From NCBI RefSeq assembly GCF_023091745.1, contig NC_068925.1, positions 71,365,085-71,429,084 of the forward strand: a DNA stretch of 64,000 bases, in the 5' to 3' direction. The stretch comes from Budorcas taxicolor (lineage: Eukaryota; Chordata; Mammalia; Artiodactyla; Bovidae). Below the pieces are notes generated by a model that had not been told where the DNA came from, ran no database searches, and worked only from the letters and a program-made list of their open reading frames with translations. Made by a program: the position numbers and the translations under genes. Below, one piece after another: positions 1 through 11,340 of this stretch (positions are counted from its first letter, which is position 1; each line of letters starts with the position of its first letter).

Positions 1-61
1 ACAAATAATTTTGCACTGCATGAGAGAGATGTATATGATGTGATTTACATTCCATTTTATA

Positions 62-868
62 GATTGCCGGGAGAAGTACCAATAACCTCAGATATGCAGA
101 TGATACCACCCTTATGGCAGAAAGTGAAGAACTAAAGAGCCTCTTGATGAAAAGGAAAGAGGAGAGTGAAGAAGTTGGCTTAAAGCTCAACATTCAGAAA
201 ACTAACATCGTGGCATCCGGTCCCGTCACTTCATGGCAAATAGATGGGGAAACAGTGGAAACAGTGACAGACTTTATTTTGGGGGGCTCCAAAATCACTG
301 CAGATGGTGACTGCAGCCATGAAATTAAAAGACGTTTACTCCTTGGAAGGAAAGTTATGACTAACCTAGACAGCATATTAAAAAGCAGAGACAATACTTT
401 GCCAACAAAGGTCCCTCTAGTCAAGGCTACGGTTCTTCCAGTCATGTATGGATGTGAGATTTGGACTATAAAGAAAGCTGAGCCCCAAAGAATTGATGCT
501 TTCGAACTGTGGTGTTGGAGAAGACTCTTGAGGGTCCCTTGGACTGCAAGGAGATCCAACCAGTCCATTCTGAAGGAGATCAATCCTGAGTGTTCACTGG
601 AAGGACTGATATTGAAGCTGAAACTCCAATACTTTGGCCACCTGATGTGAAGAGCTGACTAATTTGAAAAGACCCTGATGCTGGGAAAGACTGAAGGCAG
701 GAGGAGAAGGGGACGACAGAGGATGAGATGGTTGGACAGCATCACTGACTCGATGGACATGAGTCTGGGTGAACTCCGGGAGTTGGTGATGCACAGGGAG
801 GCCTGTCGTGCTGCAGTCCATGGGGTCGCAAAGAGTCGGACACGACTGAGTGACTGAACTGAACTGAA
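62..868 (+). mobile_element. BovB (RTE) LINE, 5'-truncated 3' end
   Basis: The piece begins inside the reverse transcriptase just before the YADD catalytic motif (93-104) and runs to the element's 3' terminus, which ends in repeated ctgaa units. A frame of 178 codons stays open from 114 to 650 and holds the RTE connection and C-terminal region (LNIQKTNI, SWQIDGETVETVTDF, AFELWCWRRLLRVPW). A stop at 648 and later frameshifts show it is dead. It is on the opposite strand to the host gene. Confidence 0.93.
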
Positions 869-937
869 CATTTTACAGACACCTCTTCCAAAGGAAGAAA
901 TAGACTTCCTAATTAGTATTATTTATGTTTACACTTC

Positions 938-1200
938 AGAGAAGGCAATGGCACCCCACTCCAGTACTCTTGCCTGGAAAATCCCATGGACGGAGGAGCC
1001 TGGTGGGCTGCAGTCCATGGGGTCGCTAAGAGTCGGGCACGACTGAGCGACTTCACTTTCACTTTTCACTTTTATGCACTGGAGAAGGAAATGGCAACCC
1101 ACTCCAGTGTTCTTGCCTGGAGAGTCCCAGGGACGGGGGAGCCTGGTGGGCTGCTGTCTATGGGGTCGCACAGAGTCGGACATGACTGAAGCGACTTAGT
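938..1200 (+). mobile_element. Bov-A2-type SINE dimer
   Basis: Two tandem Bov-A monomers, about 938-1065 and 1081-1195, share the diagnostic strings cccactccagt, cttgcctgga, ggagcctggtgggctgc and gtcggacatgactgaa. This arrangement is the Bov-A2 SINE of pecoran ruminants. It ends directly in the AGC microsatellite at 1201. Confidence 0.9.

Positions 1201-1253
<53 letters not shown>
1201..1253 (+). repeat. (AGC)17 microsatellite
   Basis: Seventeen uninterrupted AGC units plus AG. It sits on the 3' tail of the Bov-A2 SINE, a known place for AGC repeats to arise in ruminants. Its purity suggests it is variable in length. Confidence 0.97.
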
Positions 1254-1255
<2 letters not shown>

Positions 1256-1261
1256 TGATGC

Positions 1262-2784
1262 TTACACTTAATATTTTACCCTGAACTCTTCTGAATTTCC
1301 CCAGGCTTTGCGAATTCGATACGTGAAATTTTGATCATGGTGGAGAAAAGAATGTCTCGTGTCTCCTACTGTCACTGAACTCAACACAATTTACACTTCC
1401 AGGCTCAGTAAATGTCTGCTTAACTAGTAAGTAAATACTGTAGACAGCGGTGGATATACCAGTAAGGTAAAACCAGTAATTTACTGTTTATTACAGAAGA
1501 CAGCTCATCTTTTCTACGGCATTTTTGCACAAATAAGTGACTTTATAACCACTTTGGCCGTTTCTTTCTCAAGTAACCTTGTAAGCTGCTCCTTTATTTT
1601 AATATAGGAATAGTGGGAATATAGAGACGTTTTCCATTTTGCATGCTGGGTTGGACAGGAAATTGGTAGAATTGGGACTGTGGAACGTGGGTCACTTAAA
1701 TTTTTATATCTTGTATAGCCAAATTTTTAATATAGGAAATTACCATATTCCTATTATCTAGTACTTTAAGGGCCTGTGTATAACATTCTATTTCATTTAT
1801 CCCAGGTATATTTTCATCCAAAACTCTTTCAAAGGTATATCTTGAAGGTGCTTCTATAAAAGCAGCACTACATGTATTCATTAAGTGATCTAATATTCCT
1901 AGAATAGTTTTCATCTTCTCTTTTTCCCCTCTAAATAATAAATTTTCATAGAGCTTCTCTTTATTTCTTTGGGTTTTACTTATTTTCCATCTCTTTCATT
2001 GTTGCTGCCAATGTAAAACTTCTCTTTTGCTGGTGGAAAAAAAAAGTTTTATTTTGAATTTTAAGTATCACGTATCATCAATTAGGCTCAATAAAGTTGC
2101 CATTTTGAACTAGAGGTATCCTGTCAAGAGCCTGCCAAGTAGTCTCACTGCTTCCTCTAAGAGCAGCAAATTCAGTGATATATCTGCCCAAGTGATATTT
2201 TGCCCGAACGTTTTTGAGTCTGATCAATAAACAGAATGGGTCTTCTGTGTCAGAAATAGTGTGAATGAAAAATTGCCAAATCTTTCTTGTATATTTTAAA
2301 CACCCCTACAACATTTTACCTATCTGTCTTTAATGGTTTCTAAACACATGGCCAAGTTTGATCTGGGTTTGACTTCTTTGGTGAAGAGGATGTCATCAAA
2401 ACAATTCTAAATAAATGTCTGAATACACGGCTAGGTTGAAATGTCAAAGACTATGTTTTAATTTGGTTTGAATATACTAGAGTGAGCAATTATGATTTCC
2501 CTAAAAACAACACAACAAGCTCATATTTTGCTTTTTTCTAACTGAAGATATTCACGTATATATTTTAACCTCAAACGTATTTTTAAAAAATAATAAATGA
2601 TTGAATCAAAATTCTTCCAATAAAATTTCTGCTAAAAAAAAAGAAAGAAAGAAAATCATTGATAAAATTCCAAGGACCAAAATTCTCAAACATCCCACTT
2701 AGAAATAAAATCAAGAGGAAAAAAAAAAAAAAAAGCACAGCAAAAATGGCTAAAAGAAAATGCACAATGAAACATAAGACATAC
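1262..2784. other. Intron sequence without assigned repeat
   Basis: This is AT-rich intron. On the minus strand 1696-1914 holds a 72-codon frame (MKTILGILDHLMNTC..., DENIPGINEIECYTQALKVL) that reads like genuine protein, but I do not recognise it and in-frame stops flank it upstream. It could be a scrap of an old processed pseudogene or transposon. An A-rich tract lies at 2635-2655. I see no exon or known repeat in the rest. Confidence 0.5.
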
Positions 2785-2900
2785 CTGAGACACATCATCA
2801 AGCTGAGGTTTCGCACAAAGGCTAGAGAGACTCTCTGCTCGCATTAGATATTCTGCGGTTCTTCTCTTCACAGCTTCTCGCCGGGTGGGGCTTGACTCTC
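2785..2900 (-). CDS. RPS6KC1: RPS6KC1 internal exon, end of MIT domain
   Basis: This 116-nt exon completes the split Gly and encodes 38 residues, from ESSPTRREAVKRRTAEYLMR through AESLSSLCAKPQLDDVSQ, ending in phase 0. TRREAVKRRTAEYLMRAESL is the third helix of the MIT domain begun in the exon at 39638-40000. The acceptor is a strong pyrimidine tract (TTTTTCCCTTTTAG) above 2900 and the donor is CAG/GTATGT at 2785. An open frame runs a short way past the donor on the same strand, but this is intron. The next exon should begin the linker toward the kinase-like domain and lies outside the window. Confidence 0.94.
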
Positions 2901-3837
2901 CTAAAAGGGAAAAACAAAAGTCAGGACACGTGAAAAGTAAACTTTCATTTATGCAAACTGAAGATTAACTTCCTTTTACCCAATTTACCACCCGTTCACA
3001 TTTCTGATTGAAAAGACGAGAGAGGCCAAAATTGGAACAGACATCAAAGTCACTACTATCAGCAAGGTCTAAACATTACCCAGATAAATTGCATTTATCT
3101 AAATTCTGAAATTCCCATATTTAAATATGTATAGAGAACTTGATGTATTATATAAAAGGAATCAATATATAAAGAATGTGATATAAAAAGCTCTGTGGAC
3201 AAAAGATTAGGCTAGTCCAGTCAGTATACAGTTGTCCAGCTCAACAAACAGCACCAAATGGAAGAGATGTTTAGTAAGAGCTGTGACATGGATGTGAGAG
3301 GCTGTAAAGTACCACCAAACCAGAGAATAAAAGTATTCAGGGCAACTCTAATATTTGCAAGTGTCATGGTTTAGTTGTTAATAACAAATTGTCACCCACC
3401 TTACAACTGAACACAAGAATGTGACTTCAATTCGTTTAACATATAATTATCTGGAATTGAAATAAGGTCACTATCCTGTCTGGCTCTCAGTTTCCCTAAC
3501 GGAAGGGTATTCAAAGCAGCCTTTAATGAACTCAGGATCTCAAAGAGGAGGCGGTCCACTCCTGGATCTCTCCTCTCCAGAGCAGGATGATCTGATGCTT
3601 TTATCCATTTTATATACTCGACTATAACATTCCATTTGAAGAAAGGATTCTAGGGCTGAAAGTCAAAAAGTTTGACACCACTGTACTATACGATGTCTAA
3701 GGTTCCGTTCATAAATACTATTCAATACTGTGCATGACTCATTTTTATCAAAGCACTTAATAATACACAGTACTGTTTTTATAATTCACCCTATGCACCT
3801 TCTGAATGAAGCTGTTAACCAAAATGTACGTATCACA
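2901..3837. other. Intron sequence without assigned repeat
   Basis: This intron stretch lies directly upstream (in transcription order) of the 2785-2900 exon. Apart from that exon's polypyrimidine tract near 2901-2920, I recognise no coding sequence, repeat or RNA gene. Confidence 0.5.
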
Positions 3838-3839
3838 CA

Positions 3840-4040
3840 GTGGAAGTACCTGGGATTACATTCCAGAAACGCTGGTTATCTGAATTCTGGCCCTGCCTCT
3901 CATTAGTCATGTGTCCAGTGATAAGTCATTTCAACTCTGAACCTCTTCCTCATTCTCTAAAATGGGAATGCATACCTCAAATGACTACAGAGATTACAGG
4001 AGACCAAATACATAACAGGCGCTACAACAGATCTAGTAGT
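3840..4040 (+). mobile_element. MIR SINE
   Basis: A decayed copy of the old tRNA-derived mammalian SINE. Visible parts in order are a degenerate box-B/core stretch (ctggccctgcctctcattagtcatgtg around 3888) and the late segment with cctcattctctaaaatggga near 3947-3967. Divergence is high, as expected for MIR. Confidence 0.75.
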
Positions 4041-4281
4041 GAAGGAAGCAATGAAGTATTAAAGTTTTCGATCTTGGTTTTCCTTTCAAAACCAAATCCT
4101 ATGTAATAATGTCACCTAGTTTACTGAATTAGAATAAAGCAGATATTTCCCCCCAAAAGACTACAGGTAGAAAGAGCTCTTCTTTTTTCTGCCTGGAATA
4201 ACATCTACTTCTTCTGGGAAATGTCCTTTTCTCCTCCCCTTCAGATCTCTCCATCTCCTGAGAACCACTACCAACTCTTAC

Positions 4282-5109
4282 TTCAGTTCAGTCGCTCAGT
4301 CATGTCCAACTCTTCCTGATGCCATGGACCACAGCACACCAGGCCTCCCTGTCCATCACCAACTCCCAGAGTTCACTCAAACTCACGTCCATCGAGTAGG
4401 TGATGCCATCCAACCATCTCATCCTTTGTCGTCCCTCTCTCTTTCTGCCTTCAATCTTTCCGAGTATCAGGGTCTTTTCAAATGAGTCAGTTCTTCACAT
4501 CAGGTGGCCAAAGCATTGGAGTTTCAGCTTCAGCATCAGTCCTTCCAATGAATATTCAGGACTGATCTCCTTTAGGATGGACTGGCTGGATCTCCCTGCA
4601 GTCCAAGGGACTCTCAAGAGTCTTCTCCAACACCACAGTTCAAAAGCATCATTTCTTTGGCGCTCACCTTTCTTTATAGTCCAAATCTCACATCCATACA
4701 CGACTACTGGGAAAACCATAGCCTTGACTAGAGGGACCTTTGTTGGCAAAGTATTGTCTCTGCTTTTTAATATGCTGTCTAGGTTAGTCATAACTTTCCT
4801 TCCAAGGAGCAAGCGTCTTTTTAATTTCATGGCTGCAGTCACCATCTGCAGTGATTTTGGAGCCCCCTAAAATAAAGTCTGTCACTGTTTCCACTGTTTC
4901 CCCATCTATTTGCCATGAAGTGACGGGACCGGATGCCATGATGTTAGTTTTCTGAATGTTGAGCTTTAAGCTAACTTCTTCACTCTCCTCTTTCCCTTTC
5001 ATCAAGAGGCTCTTTAGTTCTTGTTTGCTTTCTGCCATAAAGGTGGTGTCATCTGCATATCTGAGATTATTGATATTTCTCCTGGCAATCTTGATTCCAT
5101 CTTGTGTTC
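4282..5109 (-). mobile_element. BovB (RTE) LINE, 5'-truncated 3' end
   Basis: The 3' terminus is at 4282 (cttcagttcagtcgctcagt reads as the reverse complement of the BovB end) and the truncated 5' side is at about 5109. Minus-strand frames at 4495-4845 and 4784-5038 carry the RTE C-terminal region, split by at least one frameshift. The plus-strand 156-codon frame at 4400-4870 is a shadow. Confidence 0.92.
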
Positions 5110-5179
5110 ATTCAACCCTTAACATGGTTTGAATGAAAGCTTCTACCTTATTTCAGATCTCAGCCCCTCCAATCACTAC

Positions 5180-5510
5180 TTGTTAGCCAAGGGTGAGCCT
5201 CCCTGTTACAGCAGAGCCAATCAGAACCCCACCCTCCTGGTCACAGTTGGAGAAGGGAGAAGTTGACCCAACACAAACTGGGCCAATCTTCTGTGTAATT
5301 GATGCTGGAAGTAAGATGAGTGGGACTGCCAACAGCCATCGTTTCTGTCAAAGGAAAAAAAAGACCGACAAGAAGGAACTTGACAGACGCAAATATGAGA
5401 CCAAAAAAAGAAACTCTAATGTGCCTGGGGCCCATGATTTTAGCTGGACCTACAATCCTAAGGAAGTGGACTGTATCACCTGTAAACCAAAGAACCCTAA
5501 ATGAATACAG
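5180..5510. other. Unassigned segment, possibly an old LTR or DNA-element fragment
   Basis: The stretch contains agagccaatcagaacccc near 5214 and a second gggccaatc near 5280, motifs common in old mammalian LTR and DNA-element repeats. A 103-codon frame at 5193-5504 is Lys-rich and matches no family I know. I treat it as a chance frame. Confidence 0.35.
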
Positions 5511-5612
5511 ACCTCAAAGAAAAACTGCAGGAAAGCTGGGATTGCAATTTTGCTTATGCATCTTTCCTTTCACAGCTTTTACCTTACAGTTCCATCTCTT
5601 CTCTCCTTTATG

Positions 5613-5821
5613 GTTGCTGTTGTTCGGCCTCTCAATCACGTCCAACTCTTTGTGACCCCATGGACTGTGGCTCCTCTGTCCATGGGATTTCCCAGGCAAG
5701 AACACTGGAGTGGGTTGCTATTTCCTCCTCCAGGGGAATCTTCCCAACCCGGGGATTGAACCTCTTGTGTCTCCTGCATTCACAGGCAGATTCTTTAGCA
5801 CTGTGCCACCTGGGAAACCTT
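5613..5821 (-). mobile_element. Bov-tA SINE
   Basis: Reverse complement of a complete Bov-tA: the Bov-A part (tttgtgaccccatggactgt, aacactggagtgggttgc) is followed by the tRNA-like head (gattctttagcactgtgcca, tgggaaacc). Confidence 0.9.
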
Positions 5822-5825
5822 CAGT

Positions 5826-6855
5826 GTAACCTCTAATAAAACTTCAAAATATTCTTTTTTCAAAAGAAAAAAAAATTAACTTGTCTCACAAAGTAATCTG
5901 AAATTCAAAAATGTCAAGACTATAGAACACCTATTTAAAGCTAGAGGTAAAACCCTATTTTGTAATCAAATTGCTGCTCTTTAAACTTTTGGTATTTCTG
6001 TCGCTTTCTAGGCAGTCACCATAGTAACAGAGAAAAAAGAACCGGAAACTAGCAGTCGAAATGGACTCCTGCTGATGATAGTGGTTCCGCTTCCATGGAA
6101 ACAACAATGAAGTGATGGAAATACTAGAAGCCTTTTTAAATGTAACCTTAAATATACATACTAGGACTCCTTCCTTATCAGCCCCTTAAAAGTAGGTCAC
6201 AAGCACTGCTGATCAACAGCAGCAGCCCAGGATGAAAACCACCTCTTACAGACTGCTGCTGCAGGATCCTTGCTGAGGTCTGTGAGTCCCAGAAAGAAAA
6301 GATCAATCTATCGATTTCCAGAATAAGTCCAACTAATCACATTATTTATAAATGTGACTTTAAACGGATTTTACTTGATCAAAACTTTTGACTTTAACCT
6401 TCTTAATTTCTTAATCTTCAAGACATACACAAAGCTTATGATTATTTTGGGGGGAGACCAGGCTACCTGGAATTTAACTGCTAACCCCACACTAGGTCAT
6501 GTGACTATTATTTCTTCAGTAATCTATCTATAAATGCTTTTAAAACTGGATCCATATTTAACATGCTAAACCAATACCTTCAGTAAGTTCTCTACATTTC
6601 TGTTGATCATTCAGAACAAGAATTTCCACTGTGCTTTGGCAGTCAAGACAGAAAAGCTGCTTCCGTTATTTCTTTAACAACCGTTAGGTCAAAAAGTTCT
6701 GGTGTCCAATAAAAGACGTTTTGTATATATTGAGTCAACCCATATTTCTTTACCTCAAATCAAGAGAGAGGGTAGAATCAGGGTGATTACAGAACATGTG
6801 AAAAAAAGAAAGTGTAGCTGAATAGAAATGAGGAGAAATTTTGAAGTTGTTATTG
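5826..6855. other. Intron sequence without assigned repeat
   Basis: AT-rich intron. I see no splice-flanked coding frame, RNA gene or recognisable repeat. Confidence 0.5.
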
Positions 6856-7070
6856 AGGGACTTCCCTGGTGGTTCAAGTAGATAAGACTCCAAGCTCCCA
6901 TTACAGGGGGCCCAGGTTCGATCCCTGGTCGGGGAACTAGATCACAAATGCCAAAACAAAGAATTTGCATGCTGCAATGAAAAAGATCCCACATGCCACA
7001 GGGAATTCAGATCAAAGCCCCTGTGGGCTGCAACCAAGACCCTGTTCACCCAAATAAGTATTTTTTTTAA
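6856..7070 (+). mobile_element. CHR-type tRNA-Glu SINE
   Basis: It starts with gggacttccctggtggttca (box-A side), has the box-B-like ggttcgatccctggtcgggg, and continues with a degenerate cetartiodactyl CHR body ending near an AT-rich tail. Confidence 0.88.
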
Positions 7071-7254
7071 TCTGTCACTGACAATTTTAGAATCACTGGC
7101 CTGCCTATCCTGCATTTCTCAGAGCACCAACTCGCACTCAGCTTCCTCAGAGAAGTTTTTATAGAAGGCACCATCTACAGATAACAGAATTGTGAAATTT
7201 TTATTTACCCAAGAGACCATCACCATCTGGCCACTCCCTGATCACAACAGTAAA

Positions 7255-7400
7255 TTCATTTACTGTATTACCTTCTTTTTATCACAAAGGAAATGGAGGC
7301 TTGGAGATGTGAAATACCTTTCTCCGTCACAAAGTTAATTTAAGAACCTAAACCTAAACCAGGTCTTATGCTACCACACTTCACATAATTGAATCTGAAT
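7255..7400 (-). mobile_element. MIR SINE fragment
   Basis: This reads as reverse-complement MIR core: gaaatggaggcttggagatg, then a 'cacaaagttaa' stretch and aaaccaggtcttatgctacc. It is strongly diverged. Confidence 0.6.
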
Positions 7401-7890
7401 TAGATTATTGAGTAGAAGAAGAAAAATACAGAGCACAGAGCAAGTACAATACAAGTGAGTATGGGAACAAAGATGAGGAGAAAATAAATGTAAGGAGTTG
7501 AGTCTGAGTCAGAGAGAAGCGAAGAGACTGATGAAATCAGACAGCACACGGTGAAATCACAGCTATGAAGAGGTACATACATTTCACACTATGTAAAAGA
7601 GAATGGGCCTCTAGGAGAAAAACCAGGCTCTCAAACATTCTTCTTACCCAAGCACTTCTTTGGAAAACAAAGGCCACTCATTTATCCGTTTTTTAAAAAG
7701 GGCATTTTTATTCACAGAAATAATGAAAATCCATTTCAAGAACTAGAAAAGTTAATTCTTCCAGTTCTGTTATTCTACGCCTGGACACTAAAAAAAGAAT
7801 ATAGCTAATGCCTCATCACTGAGTCAACAGAAGAAAAGCAATGCTAAAGGCAGAACTGACCATGCTGAGCTTTTCTCAGTAGCCTTATGC
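7401..7890. other. Intron sequence without assigned repeat
   Basis: I recognise no gene or repeat here. Confidence 0.5.
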
Positions 7891-8145
7891 ATTCATTTTT
7901 GGCTGTGCTGGGTCCTCGCTGCCACACGGGCTCTGCTCTGATTGCAGGGGGCAGGGGCCGCCCGCCAGGCGCCCTGCATGGGCTTCTCTTTGGGGAGGTT
8001 CCTCCCGTTGAGGAGCACAGGCTCTGGCACATGGGCTCAGGAGATGTGGGGACAGGCTGGGCAGCTCCGCAGCATGTGGGGTCAAACCTGTGTCTCCTGC
8101 GTTGGCAGGCGGGCTCCCCACCCCTGAACCACCCAGGAAGCCCCA
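7891..8145 (-). mobile_element. CHR-type tRNA-Glu SINE
   Basis: Reverse complement of a GC-rich CHR SINE. Its body lies at 7895-8040 and its tRNA head at 8080-8145 (cctgcgttggcaggcgggct, ccacccaggaagcccc). The locally high GC content accounts for the Pro/Gly-rich frames in all phases. Confidence 0.85.
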
Positions 8146-8905
8146 CGTTAGACTTCTTGAAAGCCAGTGTGTCTACATTTGTACTTCATGGGAAATTTTA
8201 GGGGATTTTCAAGGGCATTTTGATCATACTTGATCATCTCCACATGCACAGAATTTAATTCCCATATAAGACTGTCCTTAATCACATCTTACATTCTGAT
8301 CTCTACTTCTCTACTCCACACTGTCCACCAGGCTCTATGCCACATCACCCTTGGTCAAGGGTGCCTGGTTCTCATTCAAATTTATCACATTAGAAAGAAC
8401 ATCCAAATCAACCTGGGTGTGCTGCAATAATTTTTGTTTGTTAGTGATTCTTTTTTTAAACAACTTCAGTCACATAAAAGAATATGCCTATTTGAGATGG
8501 CCTTGGTGGTGAGAGTTTGTTTTTTTTTTAAAGTGCTGATTTATTGTATTTAATGGGGTTTTTTTGTTCTTTTCAGGGAAAGCCTACCATTTCTGACTTA
8601 TGCTAAGTGTTCTGACAACAAAAGGCAACCTTGAGAAGAACTGTAATGTATGGTTCTACACAAGATCCACAAACATGGAGCCATCAGCCTTTCCATGAAT
8701 CACACAAACCTGGTCAAGAAAGGGAATCTGCTTCCCATTTGCATTTAGTCAACCTTCTACTGATGTTTTTTCTAAGCTCAGTGTTAGGTGAACCCTAGAA
8801 GTTCAAAGAGTCACCAAAGAACAGTAAAAGCAAAAGTCACAATAACATTCACACCGAGGCATTGCCTCGATTACAACTGCTTTCAATGTTGTTTCACAGT
8901 TTTTC
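8146..8905. other. Intron sequence without assigned repeat
   Basis: Intron flank of the endogenous retrovirus. I recognise nothing in it. Confidence 0.5.
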
Positions 8906-9292
8906 TGTCCTTAAAAAAATGAAACAAGCAGCCCAAAATGGAGCCACCTGAGCTAAGCCCATGTCACCAAACCAAGACTTAAGACCTAAACTAACTGTGG
9001 TTTCAAACTTCCCCAGGACTGGAATCTTAACCAGTTAGTCTGGAATTTCCTGGTCAGCACCAGGAAGGCCAATAAATATTTTTGTCTCCCAAAGGAAGGT
9101 GCCTTGCTCAAATAGTTCTTTTCTGTTTACCACTTCCTTGTCCCATCCCCTCTCTGGCTTTAACAACCTTTCCCTTTCTGGAGTTCCCTGGAGCTCCTTT
9201 CTACTTGCTGGATGGGAGGCTGCCTGGTTCATGAATTAACTAATAAAGCCAACTAGATCTTCAAACTTACTAGGCTGGATTCTTTTAATAGA
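8906..9292 (+). repeat. 5' LTR of the ERV
   Basis: It begins TG at 8906 and shares with the 3' LTR the strings caccaaaccaagactta, aggactggaatcttaacca and tggaatttcc, in the same order. A polyadenylation signal AATAAA is at 9242-9247 in the expected R region. The exact 3' boundary is inferred from the primer-binding-site position. Confidence 0.78.
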
Positions 9293-9314
9293 TAGGGTGT
9301 CAGTGTCAGGATCC
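9293..9314 (+). promoter_or_regulatory. Putative retroviral primer binding site
   Basis: gggtgtcagtgtcaggatcc, just downstream of the LTR, resembles the tRNA-Leu type of primer site (TGGTGTCAG... GGATC) with several substitutions. The position fits, but the identity is a motif guess. Confidence 0.45.
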
Positions 9315-11340
9315 AAAGTGAACAAACTTCTAATGGCATTCCAGGACAAGACAGACAGGTTTGGAACCTGTGGAGCCCTTTTTGCAGTTGCTGTCTTTCT
9401 TGCTATTTTCAAGGATCAGGGGTAAGTTTCTGTAAATACCGAGCTCCTTTCTCTCTGCATCAAGCTCCACATCTGATTGGCTTTCCTTTACAGAGCAAGA
9501 CACCTTGAGCTGATGGACACTTCTGCCTGGAACTCAAATCCCTCGCTTTATTATGGATTGTAATTCCCAGGCTTTTGAGCAGAACCCTCAACCCTTAACT
9601 CTGTCCCAAGATTCACTTAGGAACTGTTCGTGGTAATGTGCAGTTCCCTATGTATGTGGGGCCCCCAGTCCACCGCCCTCATTTACTGAGATCTGCTGGT
9701 TTAATCCTTTCCCCAGTCCAAGGTCCCACACTGGGGCATTGGTGTGGTACACACAGGGCCTCTTCTTGGCTGGAACTCAGTTACCCTAAGGTACATTTGG
9801 GGGGGGGGGGGGGTCTTATTTTATGTAGATAAAGGCTAAATGCTAATAATATCCCAGAATTCAAAACAGCCTCAATATTTACGGTTAAGGATTAAGGATT
9901 TAAGATCTGTTAGAGCAACTACCACCTAACTCAAAAGACTCCCAAATTAAGATAAGCTGGTCACAGAATGGGATATTGACACTCAGTCACCTGCTAACCT
10001 CAAGAAAATTTCCACACACAGAGGTAGACTGTAAAACACTACATAATCCCCAATGCTATGACACACCCCTCTTAGGTATCAGTTTGATTCCAAGAGATCC
10101 AAAGGCTTAGCTAAAATAATAAAAATAATAATGGAATCTTTAAAATCCAGAGTTAAGCAAACCCTTCTGACATACCTGCTGATTTCATGTCTAACAACTA
10201 TAATCCTGGAAATCTACAAAAGTGGCAAAAATCCTACTGAAAACAACCTAGAATTATGATGGCCATTATGGGGAACTTTGCAATTAGACAAGATCATTCA
10301 CTTGAGACGCACACTTAAGAGCGCCCCAATTAAATTACAAACAGAAGGGGATACATATTTTAATTGGTATGCAGAAGCTTCTAAAGGCTTCAAAATGCCA
10401 AAAAGAACTTTAAAGTTTCATTACAAAAAACTAATAAAAAATTAAAGACACAAGAGGTATCTAAAACAAAGGATTATAAGACAGACACAACTCCTACTGC
10501 CCCCTATCTACCATTATCTAGTACTCACTCTAGTAGTCCTCTGTTTGAACTGTCTTTCTACTCTGAAGAGACCTACAGGGCCATAAACAAAAGTCTATGA
10601 GGTTAATGGCCTTAAAGGTACCCCCCCCCCCATATAGCTCTGAAAGAAGGACCCTGTAAAGACCCCTCTCAGAGATGATGAGACTGAGGATTTTCTGGTA
10701 AACTGCTACACCATTCCCTTAAACAACCAAGGGGAAGCTAAAATCAAAAATTAATTTTAAACCCTTGACAAATTCTGGTAAACATCAGAGACACATTCTT
10801 TCCACTTAAACCCCACTTAGAAGCTGCAGACAGGATCCTGGAAATAAAATGGCAAAAGTTAGCTAAGGGGAAGAATTATTATAATTCTTCTGGATCTCTG
10901 TCTGTAGTACCCAATAAAGAGAAAAATATGTTTTTCATCCCATTACAGGATGCCTCTTAAGTCCAAAGGGTTGTTCAATACTGTCAGAAATATTTACTGT
11001 TTATTCAAGCTGAAAACTGACAAGATTTTATTTTTAAAATTTTAAACAGATCTGTGGTCAAAAGTTGGCCAAATTGGAAGCTGATATACAGAGCCTGGTA
11101 AGAACTTTTTAAGGCCTTCTCCCCTAAACTAAAATAATGTACCCAGCAGCAAAGAAAAACTTTCTATAGCCCTTGAAAGGACTTATGGGTGGATCAACTT
11201 ATGATGTCATTTAAGTAACCACCCAATTCCTTGAGTAGTTGAGAGCAACTGTCCTTATCCTACAAATCTCTGCAAGACTAGAAATGCAGCTCAAGGAGTC
11301 CAAAATTCACCTATTCCTTTTCCTAGTCCCATAACCTCCC
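9315..11340 (+). pseudogene. ERV leader and gag-like region, degenerate
   Basis: The position after the primer site and the proline-rich content near 10490-10640 fit gag. A PPPPY string encoded at 10621-10634 looks like a late-domain motif, but it comes from an 11-C run. Many stops interrupt all frames. A 14-nt G run lies near 9799-9812 and a C run at 10621-10631. No single gag domain can be named with confidence. Confidence 0.45.

Noticed and set aside
1201..1253. Polyglutamine- or polyserine-coding repeat
   Set aside because: It is not in any exon. It is a microsatellite on a SINE tail.
4400..4870. 156-codon plus-strand frame, and similar ones at 27256-27858 and 32481-33047
   Set aside because: These are antisense readings of BovB elements whose real coding strand is minus.
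5193..5504. 103-codon Lys-rich plus-strand frame
   Set aside because: No known domain. The underlying DNA resembles an old repeat.
6856..6960. tRNA-gene-like boxes A and B here and at other CHR and Bov-tA copies
   Set aside because: They belong to tRNA-derived SINEs. The cloverleaf is not preserved, so no tRNA gene is called.
7844..8201. Overlapping Pro/Gly-rich frames on both strands
   Set aside because: They are explained by the GC-rich CHR SINE.
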